A stretch of 64,000 nt of DNA. It comes from Halostella limicola (GTDB taxonomy: Archaea; Halobacteriota; Halobacteria; Halobacteriales; Natronoarchaeaceae). Below, in pieces: positions 16,587 through 24,869 of the stretch. Positions within the stretch are counted from its first letter, which is position 1, and every line of letters starts with the position of its first letter. The stretch is taken from NCBI RefSeq assembly GCF_003675875.1, contig NZ_RCDI01000002.1, forward strand, positions 498,786 through 562,785, written 5' to 3'. The position numbers were made by a program, and so were the translations under genes. The notes beneath the pieces were generated by a model. The model ran no database searches and was not told the origin of the DNA. It worked only from the letters and a program-made list of their open reading frames with translations.

Positions 16587-17722
16587 AGCAGCTTGTCGGC
16601 GATGATGTTCTTCTGGATCTCGCTGGTGCCTTCGTAGATCTTGGTGATGCGGGCGTCGCGGTAGTAGCGCTCGACCGGGTGGTCAGTGACGTAGCCCGCG
16701 CCGCCGTGGACCTGAATCGCCTCGTCCGCCACGTCGACGGCGTGCTCGCTGGCGAACAGCTTCGCCATGCTGGCGTACTTGGCCGCCACGTCGTCGTCGC
16801 CGTCCTCCACGTTCGCGGCGGCGCGGTAGGTCAGCGAGCGCGCGGCCTCGATGTCGGTAGCCATCTCCGCGAGCTTGTGCTGGATGGCCTGGAACTCGCC
16901 GATCTTCTGGCCGAACTGCTCGCGCTCGCCGGCGTAGTCAAGCGCGGCGTCGAACGCCCCTTGCGCCGCGCCGACGGCCTGCGCCGCGACGCTCGTCCGC
17001 CCGGAGGCGAAGAAGTCCATCAGCTGGTAGAACCCCTTGTTCACCTCGCCGATGACGTTCTCCTCGGGGACGCGCACGCCGTCCAGCACGACCTCGGCGA
17101 GGTCCGAAGCGCGGATGCCCAGCTTGTTGTCGATCTTCTCGGTCTTCACGCCGTCGGCGTCCATCGGCACGAGAAAGGCGGTGATCCCGCGGTGGCCCTC
17201 GCCGGGGTCGGTCTTGGTCATCGCGACGCCCACGTCGGCGACGGTGCCGTTCGTGATCCACATCTTGTTGCCGTCGATCACGTACTCGTCGCCGTCCTTC
17301 TCGGCGCGCGTCTCGATGCCCGCGACGTTCGACCCGTGTGCGGGCTCGGAGATCATCGAACAGGAGGCGGCGTCGCCGTTCGCGATGGGCGGCAGGTACT
17401 CCTCTTTCATCCACTCGTCGCCGTACTTGACGATCATGTCCGTCCCGAAGCCGGCCGACCCGACCGCGCTCCCGATGCCGGGGTCCGCGCGCCACAGCTC
17501 CTCGGTGACGAGGATGGACTCCTGCAGGCTCATCCCCGCGCCGCCGTACTCAAGCGGGATGTTCGGCGCGACGAAGTCGTACTCCGCGGCCTTGCGCCGG
17601 ATCTCCTCGGGGTATTTCTTCTCCTCGTCGTGCTCCCGCGCGACCGGTTGTATCTCCTCCTCCGCGAACTCGCGGACGGCCTTCTTGATCGCCTCTTGTT
17701 CGTCCGTCAGCTGGAAACTCAT
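16583..17722 (-). CDS. Acyl-CoA dehydrogenase
   Basis: This is a 379-residue FAD-dependent acyl-CoA dehydrogenase. It shows the FAD/substrate segment ACSMISEPAHGSNVAGIETRAEKDGDEYVIDGNKMWITNG (in parts), the flavin-binding REQFGQKIGEFQAIQHKLAEM region, and the catalytic Glu at about residue 364 in KIYEGTSEIQ, the position used by short/medium-chain and branched-chain enzymes. It performs the first oxidation of beta-oxidation and passes electrons to electron-transfer flavoprotein. It is the promoter-proximal gene of a pair with the hydrolase. Confidence 0.93.
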   Translation of the reverse strand: MSFQLTDEQEAIKKAVREFAEEEIQPVAREHDEEKKYPEEIRRKAAEYDFVAPNIPLEYGGAGMSLQESILVTEELWRADPGIGSAVGSAGFGTDMIVKYGDEWMKEEYLPPIANGDAASCSMISEPAHGSNVAGIETRAEKDGDEYVIDGNKMWITNGTVADVGVAMTKTDPGEGHRGITAFLVPMDADGVKTEKIDNKLGIRASDLAEVVLDGVRVPEENVIGEVNKGFYQLMDFFASGRTSVAAQAVGAAQGAFDAALDYAGEREQFGQKIGEFQAIQHKLAEMATDIEAARSLTYRAAANVEDGDDDVAAKYASMAKLFASEHAVDVADEAIQVHGGAGYVTDHPVERYYRDARITKIYEGTSEIQKNIIADKLL

Positions 17723-17812
17723 GTGTCGTGTGCTACCTCGTGACGCCAGGGTAAAGGATTATTCGTTGGGGTCAACGCTTCCGCGGCGTGAGAGAAAGTC
17801 CGCGAGCGAGAG

Positions 17813-17862
17813 ATCGCAGGAACGAGGGCCGACGGGCGCTCGTTCCCGGTCAATCGTCCGCC
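17813..17862. repeat. Hairpin repeat copy 1 (duplicated acyl-CoA ligase 3' end)
   Basis: Fifty bases beginning ATCGCAGGAACGAG and ending TCAATCGTCCGCC nearly repeat 17877-17927, 64 nt away. Each copy contains the inverted repeat GGAACGAG...CTCGTTCC. This copy lies in the gap between the ligase and the acyl-CoA dehydrogenase. Confidence 0.8.
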
Positions 17863-17876
17863 ACTACTCGGCGGAA

Positions 17877-17927
17877 ATCGCAGGAACGAGCCCCCTACAG
17901 GCGCTCGTTCCCGATCAATCGTCCGCC
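17877..17927. repeat. Hairpin repeat copy 2, overlapping the ligase stop; possible terminator
   Basis: This copy includes the last four codons and stop of the ligase gene (minus strand ...GCGGACGATTGA) and the hairpin GGAACGAGC...GCTCGTTCC just beyond the stop. Position and symmetry suggest a transcription terminator or 3' stabilising stem for the ligase mRNA; the tandem copy at 17813 would be a backup or a recent duplication. Confidence 0.6.
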
Positions 17928-19498
17928 TCGACTCCCTCCTTCTCCCGCTCCTCGAGCTTGAACTTCTGGACCTTGCCGGTGGTCGTCCGGGGGAGTTCGT
18001 CGACGAACTCGACCTCACGGGGGTGCTTGTACTCAGCGAGGTTGTTCAGGCAGTACTGCTTGATGTCGTCCTCGGTCACGTCCGCGTCCGGCGTCCTGAC
18101 CACGAACGCCTTCACCGTCTCGCCCCGGCGCTCGTCCGGGATCCCCACGACGGCCGCCTCCGCGACGGCGTCGTGCTCGAACAGCAACTCCTCGACTTCC
18201 CTCGGGTACACGTTGTACCCGCCGGTGACGATCATGTGCTTCTCGCGGTCGACGACGTAGAAGAACCCGTCCTCGTCGCGGTACCCGATGTCGCCGGTGT
18301 GGAACCAGCGCTTGCCGTCGCGCTCGGTGAACGCTTCCTCGTTCGCGTCGGGCAGGCCGTAGTACCCCTTCATCACGTTCGGCCCGCTGACGACGATCTC
18401 GCCGGTGATCTCGGTGAGGTCGACCTCGTCCTCGTCGACCGGTCCTTCCTCGACCGGTGGGACCTCCTCGAAGTTCTCGTCGACCACCATCGACTCCACG
18501 CCGGGGACGGTCTTGCCGATGCTACCGACGCGGCGGCCGCCGACGGGGCTGTTGAAGTGCGTCGTCGGGCTGGTCTCGGTGAGGCCGTACCCCTCGTAGA
18601 TCTCCGCGTCGTACAGCTCCTCGAACCGCCGGAGCACCTCGCGGGGGATGCCGGCGCCGCCGACGCCGCAGAGCCGCAGCGACGAGAGGTCGAACGACTC
18701 GGCGTCCGGCTGGTTGATGACGTCGTTGTACATCGCCGGCACGCCGTGGAACATCGTGATCCCCTCTTCCTCGATGACCGAGACGGCCTGCTGGGCGTCC
18801 CACTCCGGGAGCGGGTAGAAGGTCGCCCCGTGGAACAGCGAGGTGTTCATCACGACGGTCATCCCGTAGATGTGAAACAGCGGGAGGACGCCGAGTTGCC
18901 TGTCGTCCGACCGGATGCCGTCGGGCACGAGCTCGGCTGCGGAGGTGGCGTTCGACGCGAGGTTCTCGTGGGTCAGCTGGACGCCCTTCGGCTGACCGGT
19001 CGTTCCGCTTGTGTAGGGCTGGACTGCCACGTCGTCGTCGGCGCGGTCGACCGTATCGAGCCGCTCGTCGGCGAGGAACGCCTCAAACGGCGTCGCGCCG
19101 CCGGCGTCGCCGCCCACGGAGACGACGTGCTTGACCGCGGTGTCGTCGCGGACTTCCTCGACGAAGGGGACGAGGTCCGCGAGCGCGACGACGACCGACG
19201 CCTCGCTGTCGCCGAGCAGGTGCTCTATCTCCCTGGCCTTGTACTGCGGATTCATCGGCACGACGACGCCGCCGGCCCGGAGCGTCCCGTGGAACGCCGT
19301 CAGGAACTGCGGGAGGTTCGGCAGGTAGACCGCCACCCGGTCGCCCTCCTCGACGCCGCGCTCCCGCAGGGCGGCTGCGAACTGGCCGGTCCGCGCCCAG
19401 AACGCCTCGTAGCTCACCTCGGTCCCGTCGTACCGGATCGCCGCGTCGTCGGCGTGCGATTCCGCCGTTTCAGCGACGTTCGTGACAAGGTTTGTCAT
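17915..19498 (-). CDS. Acyl-CoA synthetase (AMP-forming, long-chain fatty acid-CoA ligase type)
   Basis: This 527-residue ANL-superfamily enzyme has the P-loop-like motif YTSGTTGQPKG (162-172), the YGLTETSP adenylate motif, HTGDIGYRDEDGFFYVVDREKHMIVTGGYNV (hinge region, shown in part) and the catalytic lysine in PRTTTGKVQK near the C-terminus. It activates a carboxylic acid to acyl-AMP and then acyl-CoA. Together with the nearby acyl-CoA dehydrogenase and the fused hydratase/dehydrogenase it could initiate catabolism of a fatty or aryl-alkyl acid. The 3' end is duplicated downstream as a hairpin repeat. Confidence 0.92.
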   Translation of the reverse strand: MTNLVTNVAETAESHADDAAIRYDGTEVSYEAFWARTGQFAAALRERGVEEGDRVAVYLPNLPQFLTAFHGTLRAGGVVVPMNPQYKAREIEHLLGDSEASVVVALADLVPFVEEVRDDTAVKHVVSVGGDAGGATPFEAFLADERLDTVDRADDDVAVQPYTSGTTGQPKGVQLTHENLASNATSAAELVPDGIRSDDRQLGVLPLFHIYGMTVVMNTSLFHGATFYPLPEWDAQQAVSVIEEEGITMFHGVPAMYNDVINQPDAESFDLSSLRLCGVGGAGIPREVLRRFEELYDAEIYEGYGLTETSPTTHFNSPVGGRRVGSIGKTVPGVESMVVDENFEEVPPVEEGPVDEDEVDLTEITGEIVVSGPNVMKGYYGLPDANEEAFTERDGKRWFHTGDIGYRDEDGFFYVVDREKHMIVTGGYNVYPREVEELLFEHDAVAEAAVVGIPDERRGETVKAFVVRTPDADVTEDDIKQYCLNNLAEYKHPREVEFVDELPRTTTGKVQKFKLEEREKEGVEADD

Positions 19499-19527
19499 GG
19501 TTCTATCCGAGAGGTCTTCGCGGAGCG

Positions 19528-19536
19528 TAAAATAAT
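19528..19536 (-). promoter_or_regulatory. TATA box of the acyl-CoA synthetase gene
   Basis: The minus strand reads TTATTTTAC about 30-38 nt before ATG 19498, in the 261-nt divergent gap shared with the GlcD-type gene. Confidence 0.5.
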
Positions 19537-19730
19537 TTCGGCCGGTAGCGCGTCACGCCGCGGCGGTTCGTTTCGCGGTTCGCGGCGTATGATAAACTCG
19601 TCGGTCGTGGTTCGGAGTTTACAGCCGTATTGCCGTCAACGCGGAGGCGGTTGCTAACAGTTTCGTCGTGCCGTCACCGATATGCGTATTCTGACTATTC
19701 CGGTTCCCAACTCCTGGTCGGTGGAGTACG

Positions 19731-19737
19731 CTTATGT
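19731..19737 (+). promoter_or_regulatory. TATA box of the GlcD-type gene
   Basis: CTTATGT is about 25 nt before ATG 19760. This makes that ATG a leaderless start and argues against the in-frame ATG at 19682, which would lie upstream of the promoter. Confidence 0.55.
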
Positions 19738-19759
19738 CGGAGGAGATGTCTGTTACCGT

Positions 19760-21181
19760 ATGGCACGGGACTGCTCGTTCCTCCGCGACACCCTTCCGGA
19801 GGAGCAGGTGTCGTTCGCGCGGTCGAACCGGGAAACGCACGCCGCCGACTGGGGCGCCGAACAGCGCGGCGAGGGCGTCGTCCCCGACGCCGTCGTCTGG
19901 CCGGAGTCGACCGAGGACGTGTCGAACGTGCTCGCGGCGGCGAACGAGCACGGCGTCCCTGTCACGCCGTACGCCGCCGGCACGAGTCTGGAGGGCAACG
20001 CCGTTCCCGCCCACCGTGGGATCAGCATGGACCTGACGCGGATGGACGCGGTCGTCGACTACCGTCCCGAGGACTTCCAGATCGACGTACAGCCGGGACT
20101 GCTCGGGAGCGCGGTCAACGACCACGTCGCGGACGACGGCCTGTTCTTCCCGCCGCTTCCCTCCTCCGGCGACATCTCGACCGTCGGCGGCATGATCGCC
20201 AACGACGCGAGCGGGATGCAGACCGTGAAGTACGGCGAGGTGGGCGACTGGGTGCTCGGCCTCGAAGCGGTGCTCGCCGACGGCACCGTCGTCACGACGG
20301 GGAGCGACGCCGCGAAGACGTCCGCCGGCTACAACCTGACCGACCTGCTGGTCGGGAGCGAGGGGACGCTGGCCGTCGTCACCGAGGCGACGCTGGAACT
20401 CGCCGGACTTCCCGACCAGAAGCGCGGCGGGCGCGCGGTGTTCGGGACGCTCGACGACGCCGCCGCGGCGGTGGCCGACGCGGTGCAGTCCGGCGTCGAC
20501 GTGGCCGCGATCGAACTGCTCGACCCCCTCTCGGCTCGCATCGCCAACGACTACCTCGACGCCGGCCTCCCCGACGCGCCGATGGTCTTCCTGGAGTTCC
20601 ACGCCGACCACGGGGTCGACCGGGAGATCGAGTTCTGCCGGTCGGTGTTCGAGGCCCACGGCGTCGAGTCGTTCGAGCTGGCCGACGAGGAGCGCATGGA
20701 CGACCTCTGGCGGGCGCGCAAGGAGCTCGCGCCGGCCGTCGAGGCGTACGACCCCGACCGGTCGTCGATCCACCCCGGCGACGTCACCGTCCCCATCTCG
20801 CGGTACGGCGAGATCGTCCGCCGGGTGAAAGAGCTCGCCGACGAGGAAGGGCTGCTCGCGCCCTGTTTCGGCCACGCGGGCGACGGCAACCTCCACTACA
20901 CGGTGCTGGTCGACCGCGACGACCCCGAGGAGGTGGCCGCGGGCGAGGCGATCTACGAGCGTGTCGTCCGGGAGGCGATCGATCTCGGCGGCACCGCGAC
21001 CGGCGAGCACGGCATCGGGCAGGGGAAACGGGAGTACCTCGAAGCCGAGCGCGGCGAGGGAGCGGTCGAGGCGATGCGCGCGGTCAAGCGATCGCTCGAT
21101 CCGAAGGACACGCTGAACCCGGGCAAGATCTTCCCGGAGACCGCCGAGGGCGAGCGAGTGCGTCGCGAGCCGTCGGAGTAG
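19760..21181 (+). CDS. FAD-binding oxidoreductase, glycolate/D-lactate dehydrogenase (GlcD) type
   Basis: This 473-residue VAO/PCMH-family flavoprotein has the FAD pyrophosphate loop VTPYAAGTSLEGNAVP (about 68-83) and further FAD contacts in TVGGMIANDASGMQTVKYGEVGDWV. The C-terminal cap holds the metal/substrate motifs FGHAGDGNLH and GEHGIGQGK, and the closing NPGKIFP. It oxidises a 2-hydroxy acid such as D-lactate or glycolate to the 2-oxo acid. The adjacent convergent ThDP enzyme could decarboxylate the 2-oxo product. Confidence 0.9.
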   Translation: MARDCSFLRDTLPEEQVSFARSNRETHAADWGAEQRGEGVVPDAVVWPESTEDVSNVLAAANEHGVPVTPYAAGTSLEGNAVPAHRGISMDLTRMDAVVDYRPEDFQIDVQPGLLGSAVNDHVADDGLFFPPLPSSGDISTVGGMIANDASGMQTVKYGEVGDWVLGLEAVLADGTVVTTGSDAAKTSAGYNLTDLLVGSEGTLAVVTEATLELAGLPDQKRGGRAVFGTLDDAAAAVADAVQSGVDVAAIELLDPLSARIANDYLDAGLPDAPMVFLEFHADHGVDREIEFCRSVFEAHGVESFELADEERMDDLWRARKELAPAVEAYDPDRSSIHPGDVTVPISRYGEIVRRVKELADEEGLLAPCFGHAGDGNLHYTVLVDRDDPEEVAAGEAIYERVVREAIDLGGTATGEHGIGQGKREYLEAERGEGAVEAMRAVKRSLDPKDTLNPGKIFPETAEGERVRREPSE

Positions 21182-21199
21182 AGCCCCCGACTCGCCCGC

Positions 21200-22891
21200 T
21201 CAGTCGTGGACGAGCACGTCGACTACCGACGGGCCGTCCGTCGCGAGTGCCGACTCGACTGCGGGCGCGATCCGGTCGGGGTCCTCGACGAGTTCGGCCG
21301 CCGCGCCGTGGCTCTCGGCGTTTTTCACGAGGTCGACCGGCGGGTCGAAGTCCATCCCGACGAAGTCGTGGTCCGCCTCCTCGCCGCCGAGCAGGTCGAG
21401 CGTGTTGTCCTTCAGGATGCGGTAGTTGCGGTTGTCCGGGACCACGACGGTCAGGTCGACGCCGTGGCGCGCCGCCGAGTAGAGCGTCTGCGGGTAGTAG
21501 AGGTACGACCCGTCGCCGACGAACCCGGCTACGTCGCGGGGGTCGGGCCGCATCTCCTCGGCGATGGCCGCGCCGACCGCCGCCGGGAGGCCGTAACCCA
21601 GCCCGCCGCCCTTGTTCGAGATCATCCCCTCCGCCTCGAACGGCCAGCGGGTGAGCATCGAGTACTTCGCCGTGACGCCCTCGTCGACGATGTACGCGTC
21701 CTCGGCGACGGAGCGGAGCTCGTCCACGAGTTCGGCCTTCGACGCCCGCGGGTCGTCGGGCGCGTCGTCCTCGCCCATCGACCGGATCGTCCCCGCGAGC
21801 GACTCCTTCGTCGCGCGGACCGCCTCGACGCGCTCCTCGCGAGTCGCGTCGTCCAGCCTGTCCGCCACGCGCTCTGCCAGGTCCGCCATCACGAGGCCCG
21901 GGTCGCCGACGACGGCGGCGTCGGCCGGCTGGTTCTTCCCGACCTGCCACGCGTCGTCGCTCACGTGGATACACGTCGTGTCCGACCCGACCAGCGGCCC
22001 GTCGTGGGCGGTGAGCGTCGTGTTCGTCGAACAGCCGACGAAGACCAGCGTGTCGGTGTCCATCAGCATCGACGCGAGCCCCTCGTTCGGCGGCACGAAC
22101 GTGATCCACTGGTCGTGCTCCGTCGGGAAGTCCACCTCGCAGGCGAGTATCTCGCCGTAGACGCGCAGGCCGGCCGCCTCGGCGAGGTCGACCGCGGCGT
22201 CGACGGCGTCGGTCCCCGACCGCGCGACGTGGTCGCCGACGACCATCGCGGGGCTGTCGGCCTCCGCCAGCAGGTCCGCCGCGCGGTCGATCTGCGCCGG
22301 ATCGCCGCGGCCGGCGTTCGGGATCGGCCCGAGGCGCTCCGGTTCGGCGTCGGTCTCGGCCATCGTCACGTCCAGCGGGAGGGCGAGAAACACCGGCCCC
22401 GTCGGCGGCGTGAGCGCGACGCGGAACGCCCGCCGGAGCATCGTCGGGAGCGCCTCGACGTCTAACACCTCGGCGCTCCACTTGGTGAACTGGTCGGTCA
22501 GGTCAACCAGGTCGCCGGAGAGGATCGGCTCCTCGTGCCGGAAGTCGGTGCTGTGGTTGCCCGCCGTCACGACCAGCGGCGTCCCCGCGACGCTCGCGGC
22601 GTAGAGGTTGCCGAGGCCGTGGGCGACGCCCGGCGCGATGTGGAGGTTCGCGACGCCGACCGGGTTCACGTTCGGATCGTGATGCGAGTGGTAACGCCGC
22701 GTACTCGCGTACCCCGACGCCATCCCGACCGCGACGTCCTCGTGCAGTCCGAGCACGTACTCCAGGTCGCTGTCGCCGATGGCGTCCAGCAGCGGCAGTT
22801 CCGTCGTTCCCGGGTTGCCGAACACGTGCTCGACGCCGTACCGCTCCAGCGCGTCGGCGAACAGGTCGGCCCCGGTGTACCCGTCTGTCAT
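21200..22891 (-). CDS. ThDP-dependent enzyme, benzoylformate decarboxylase-like
   Basis: This 563-residue three-domain ThDP enzyme has an N-terminal PYR domain with FGNPGTTELPLLDAIG and the cofactor-activating Glu in LHEDVAVGMASGYA, a central domain, and a C-terminal PP domain with GDGSYLYYPQTLYSAARHG...NRNY. GNPG(S/T)xELP is typical of the benzoylformate decarboxylase/mdlC branch, which cleaves aromatic 2-oxo acids, though acetolactate synthase-like enzymes can share it. It would accept a 2-oxo acid, perhaps from the adjacent 2-hydroxyacid dehydrogenase. ATG 22891 was chosen because the upstream ATG adds seven non-conserved residues. Confidence 0.82.
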   Translation of the reverse strand: MTDGYTGADLFADALERYGVEHVFGNPGTTELPLLDAIGDSDLEYVLGLHEDVAVGMASGYASTRRYHSHHDPNVNPVGVANLHIAPGVAHGLGNLYAASVAGTPLVVTAGNHSTDFRHEEPILSGDLVDLTDQFTKWSAEVLDVEALPTMLRRAFRVALTPPTGPVFLALPLDVTMAETDAEPERLGPIPNAGRGDPAQIDRAADLLAEADSPAMVVGDHVARSGTDAVDAAVDLAEAAGLRVYGEILACEVDFPTEHDQWITFVPPNEGLASMLMDTDTLVFVGCSTNTTLTAHDGPLVGSDTTCIHVSDDAWQVGKNQPADAAVVGDPGLVMADLAERVADRLDDATREERVEAVRATKESLAGTIRSMGEDDAPDDPRASKAELVDELRSVAEDAYIVDEGVTAKYSMLTRWPFEAEGMISNKGGGLGYGLPAAVGAAIAEEMRPDPRDVAGFVGDGSYLYYPQTLYSAARHGVDLTVVVPDNRNYRILKDNTLDLLGGEEADHDFVGMDFDPPVDLVKNAESHGAAAELVEDPDRIAPAVESALATDGPSVVDVLVHD

Positions 22892-22993
22892 GTGACACCG
22901 TGAGACGCCCACCGTGAAAATAGTTAACGCCCCGTCGGGCGCGCCCGCCGGTCGAGCCTCGGCTCGTCTCCCCCCGCGGAGAGCCGGCCACAG

Positions 22994-23000
22994 TTATAAG
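22994..23000 (+). promoter_or_regulatory. TATA box of the HAD hydrolase gene
   Basis: TTATAAG ends 25 nt before ATG 23025. It is one of the clearest TATA boxes in the window and supports a leaderless start. Confidence 0.6.
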
Positions 23001-23024
23001 CGTCGGGCACCAGCACGGAGACGA

Positions 23025-23834
23025 ATGACGGGAGACGACACCGGCGAAGCGGACGGAACGCGAGAGACGGCGAGCGACGCGGCGACCGCGGACGACGCGG
23101 GGGCGGACCCGGCCGGGAGCGCGGTCCCGCAGTGGGACGCCGTGTTCTGGGACATCGGCGGCGTCATCCTCGACGTCGACTCGGTGAAACGGGGCCACCG
23201 GCGGTACGTCGAGTACCTGGTCGACGAGTACGACCTCGACGTTCCGGTCGACGAGGCGGTCGACGCGTGGCGGACGGCCGTCGGCGAGCACTTCCGGGAA
23301 CGGGACGGCACCGAGTTCCGGTCCGCCCGCGACGGGTACGCGAAGGCCATCGATGCGATCGTCGGCGAGGCGGTGCCCGAGGACGAGTGGCTCCCCCGCT
23401 TCCGCGAGGTGACGGGCGAGACGCTCGAACCGAACCCCGGCGCGCGCGAGGCGCTGGCCGAACTCGCCGAGATGGACGTCCACGTCGGCGTTATCAGCGA
23501 CGTCGATACCGCGGAGGGCCGCCACATCCTCGGCGCCTTCGACGTGCGCGAGTACTTCGACTCGGTCACGACCTCGGAGGAGGTCGGACGCACGAAACCC
23601 GACCCCGCGATGTTCGAGTCGGCGCTCGGCGCCGCGGGCGTCCCGGCCGAGCGCTCGCTGATGATCGGCGACCGCTACCGGCACGACGCGGAGGGCGCCG
23701 CGGCGGTCGGGATGAGCGCTATCGCCTACGGCGCCGACGACGGCGAGGCCGTCGACTACCGCGTGACGGACCTCCGCGAGGTTCCCGCGATCGTTCGAAG
23801 GGGGCGGGTCCCACGGAATGATCTTCTTCTGTAA
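23025..23834 (+). CDS. HAD superfamily hydrolase
   Basis: This is a 269-residue HAD-like phosphatase. After a disordered acidic stretch of about 35 residues comes motif I as WDIGGVILDVD: the nucleophile Asp43 is present but the usual second Asp is Gly45, as in a subset of HAD proteins with the DxGGV form. Motif II is the VISDVD region, motif III the lysine of GRTKPDP, and motif IV MIGDRYRHD. A helical cap lies between I and II. The natural phosphate ester is unknown. It is followed by an AT-rich convergent gap before rdfA. Confidence 0.85.
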   Translation: MTGDDTGEADGTRETASDAATADDAGADPAGSAVPQWDAVFWDIGGVILDVDSVKRGHRRYVEYLVDEYDLDVPVDEAVDAWRTAVGEHFRERDGTEFRSARDGYAKAIDAIVGEAVPEDEWLPRFREVTGETLEPNPGAREALAELAEMDVHVGVISDVDTAEGRHILGAFDVREYFDSVTTSEEVGRTKPDPAMFESALGAAGVPAERSLMIGDRYRHDAEGAAAVGMSAIAYGADDGEAVDYRVTDLREVPAIVRRGRVPRNDLLL

Positions 23835-23883
23835 GTTTACATCGAATATCAGAAATTAGTGATTTAATAAAATATTATACTTA

Positions 23884-24492
23884 TCATTCGGTACAGTCGC
23901 ATCCTCCTCGTTCGAGGAGCTCCGCAACGCCGTACTGCTCGTCGCAGTCCTCACAGAGGACGGTGATCGAGACGAGCAGGCGGAACTCCCCGAGGGAGAA
24001 CCCGCCTGCGTCCCGGAGCCGCTCCAGATTGCTCTCGATCACCGACGTCGTTCGCGAACGCAACCGTCCGACGGTCTCCGCGAGGTTCTCCCGACGCTGT
24101 TCGTCGCTCGTCCCCTCGTACTCGGCGTCGCGGTACTCGGTGAGGTAGGAGCGCACGGCCTGATACGTGACGAAGTCCCGTTCCACCGCTTCGACGTCGA
24201 CGCCCGCCCGTTCGAGGCGCTGACGGGCTTCGGTCCGGCGCGCACCGCTGACGTCGTCGGTGAGCAGGCGGTACGCGTTCGCCGCTTCGCCGTCGATCAC
24301 CGGTCGGTCGGCGTCGCGCATCGCCGCCGCCAGGATCCGACGGTTGAACCTGTCCGCGAGGTCGCGGAGGCTCATCCGGTCTCCGTCGGTCCCCGTCCAG
24401 TCCGCTTCCAGCCGGTCGCCCACCTCCGAACCGAGGTCGTACTTCTCGATCAGCCGGGCGACCTTGCTTTGCGGGCGGTCGTCCTGCGCCAT
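23884..24492 (-). CDS. rdfA: Rod-determining factor RdfA
   Basis: This 202-residue protein matches the pattern I associate with haloarchaeal RdfA: SKVARLIEKYDL...W-T-G-x-G...MSLRDLADRFNRRIL in the N-terminal third, a helical middle part, and a C-terminal Cys-rich end (CEDC...CDC), which may bind zinc. RdfA is required for rod shape and influences rod/disk switching in Haloferax volcanii. No membrane segment is present. The CTAAGC element at 24515-24520 is a weak TATA candidate. The gene is convergent with the HAD hydrolase. Confidence 0.8.
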   Translation of the reverse strand: MAQDDRPQSKVARLIEKYDLGSEVGDRLEADWTGTDGDRMSLRDLADRFNRRILAAAMRDADRPVIDGEAANAYRLLTDDVSGARRTEARQRLERAGVDVEAVERDFVTYQAVRSYLTEYRDAEYEGTSDEQRRENLAETVGRLRSRTTSVIESNLERLRDAGGFSLGEFRLLVSITVLCEDCDEQYGVAELLERGGCDCTE

Positions 24493-24711
24493 ACCACCGG
24501 ATCGGACGCTCGCCCGCTTAGACCTGTTGACCCGTTCCTACCAGCACGTAGATAATACATTGTTAATCCGATAACCGGTGTATTTGGTAACAAAGTAAGG
24601 ATATTTCTCTCAGTGGTAGCTGGAGTACAGCGGAGAGCCGTACGGGTTACCAGTTATCCGTTCGGCCGCAGCCGAGTCGGTCTCCCGGCCGCGAAACTCC
24701 CGTGTTGAGGG

Positions 24712-24731
24712 TAACAGACGTACGTTTGTTA
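24712..24731. promoter_or_regulatory. 20-bp near-perfect palindrome TAACA-r-ACGTACGT-y-TGTTA
   Basis: The arms TAACA and TGTTA flank a central self-complementary ACGTACGT, with one mismatched pair. It sits 220 nt upstream of rdfA in a gene-free AT-rich gap. It is a good candidate for a dimeric repressor site; the regulator is unknown. Confidence 0.45.
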
Positions 24732-24846
24732 TTCAGCGCGAACGAGTGCCGAGCGCATCGAGGCTGGGACGATGACGGCAGAGCTGTCGTTCGGGAGGAG
24801 ACGAGGGAGAACTGCGGCGACCGTCGCGAACGGCCGGGCGACGAGC

Positions 24847-24863
24847 GTTCGGCAGGCCCGAAC
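24847..24863. promoter_or_regulatory. 17-bp palindrome GTTCGG-CAGGC-CCGAAC, putative IclR operator (site 1)
   Basis: The 6-bp arms are perfectly complementary, with a 5-nt spacer. It lies 6 nt beyond the 3' end of the IclR gene. The same architecture recurs at 25669, 25798, 30571, 30792 and 30960. Confidence 0.5.
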
Positions 24864-24869
24864 ACCCTC

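Larger units (their letters stand above)
24493..24869. other. AT-rich gene-free interval upstream of rdfA
   Basis: I see no gene in these 377 nt. Bases 24530-24620 are AT-rich. Two symmetric elements are present: a near-perfect 20-bp palindrome at 24712-24731 and the 17-bp GTTCGG-type palindrome at 24847-24863. The left end is the rdfA promoter region; the right end borders the IclR stop codon. Confidence 0.6.

Noticed and set aside
22081-22105. GTTCG...CGAAC inverted pair inside the ThDP enzyme gene
   Set aside because: It lies within coding sequence, has 5-bp arms and a 6-nt spacer, and does not match the 6+5+6 pattern.
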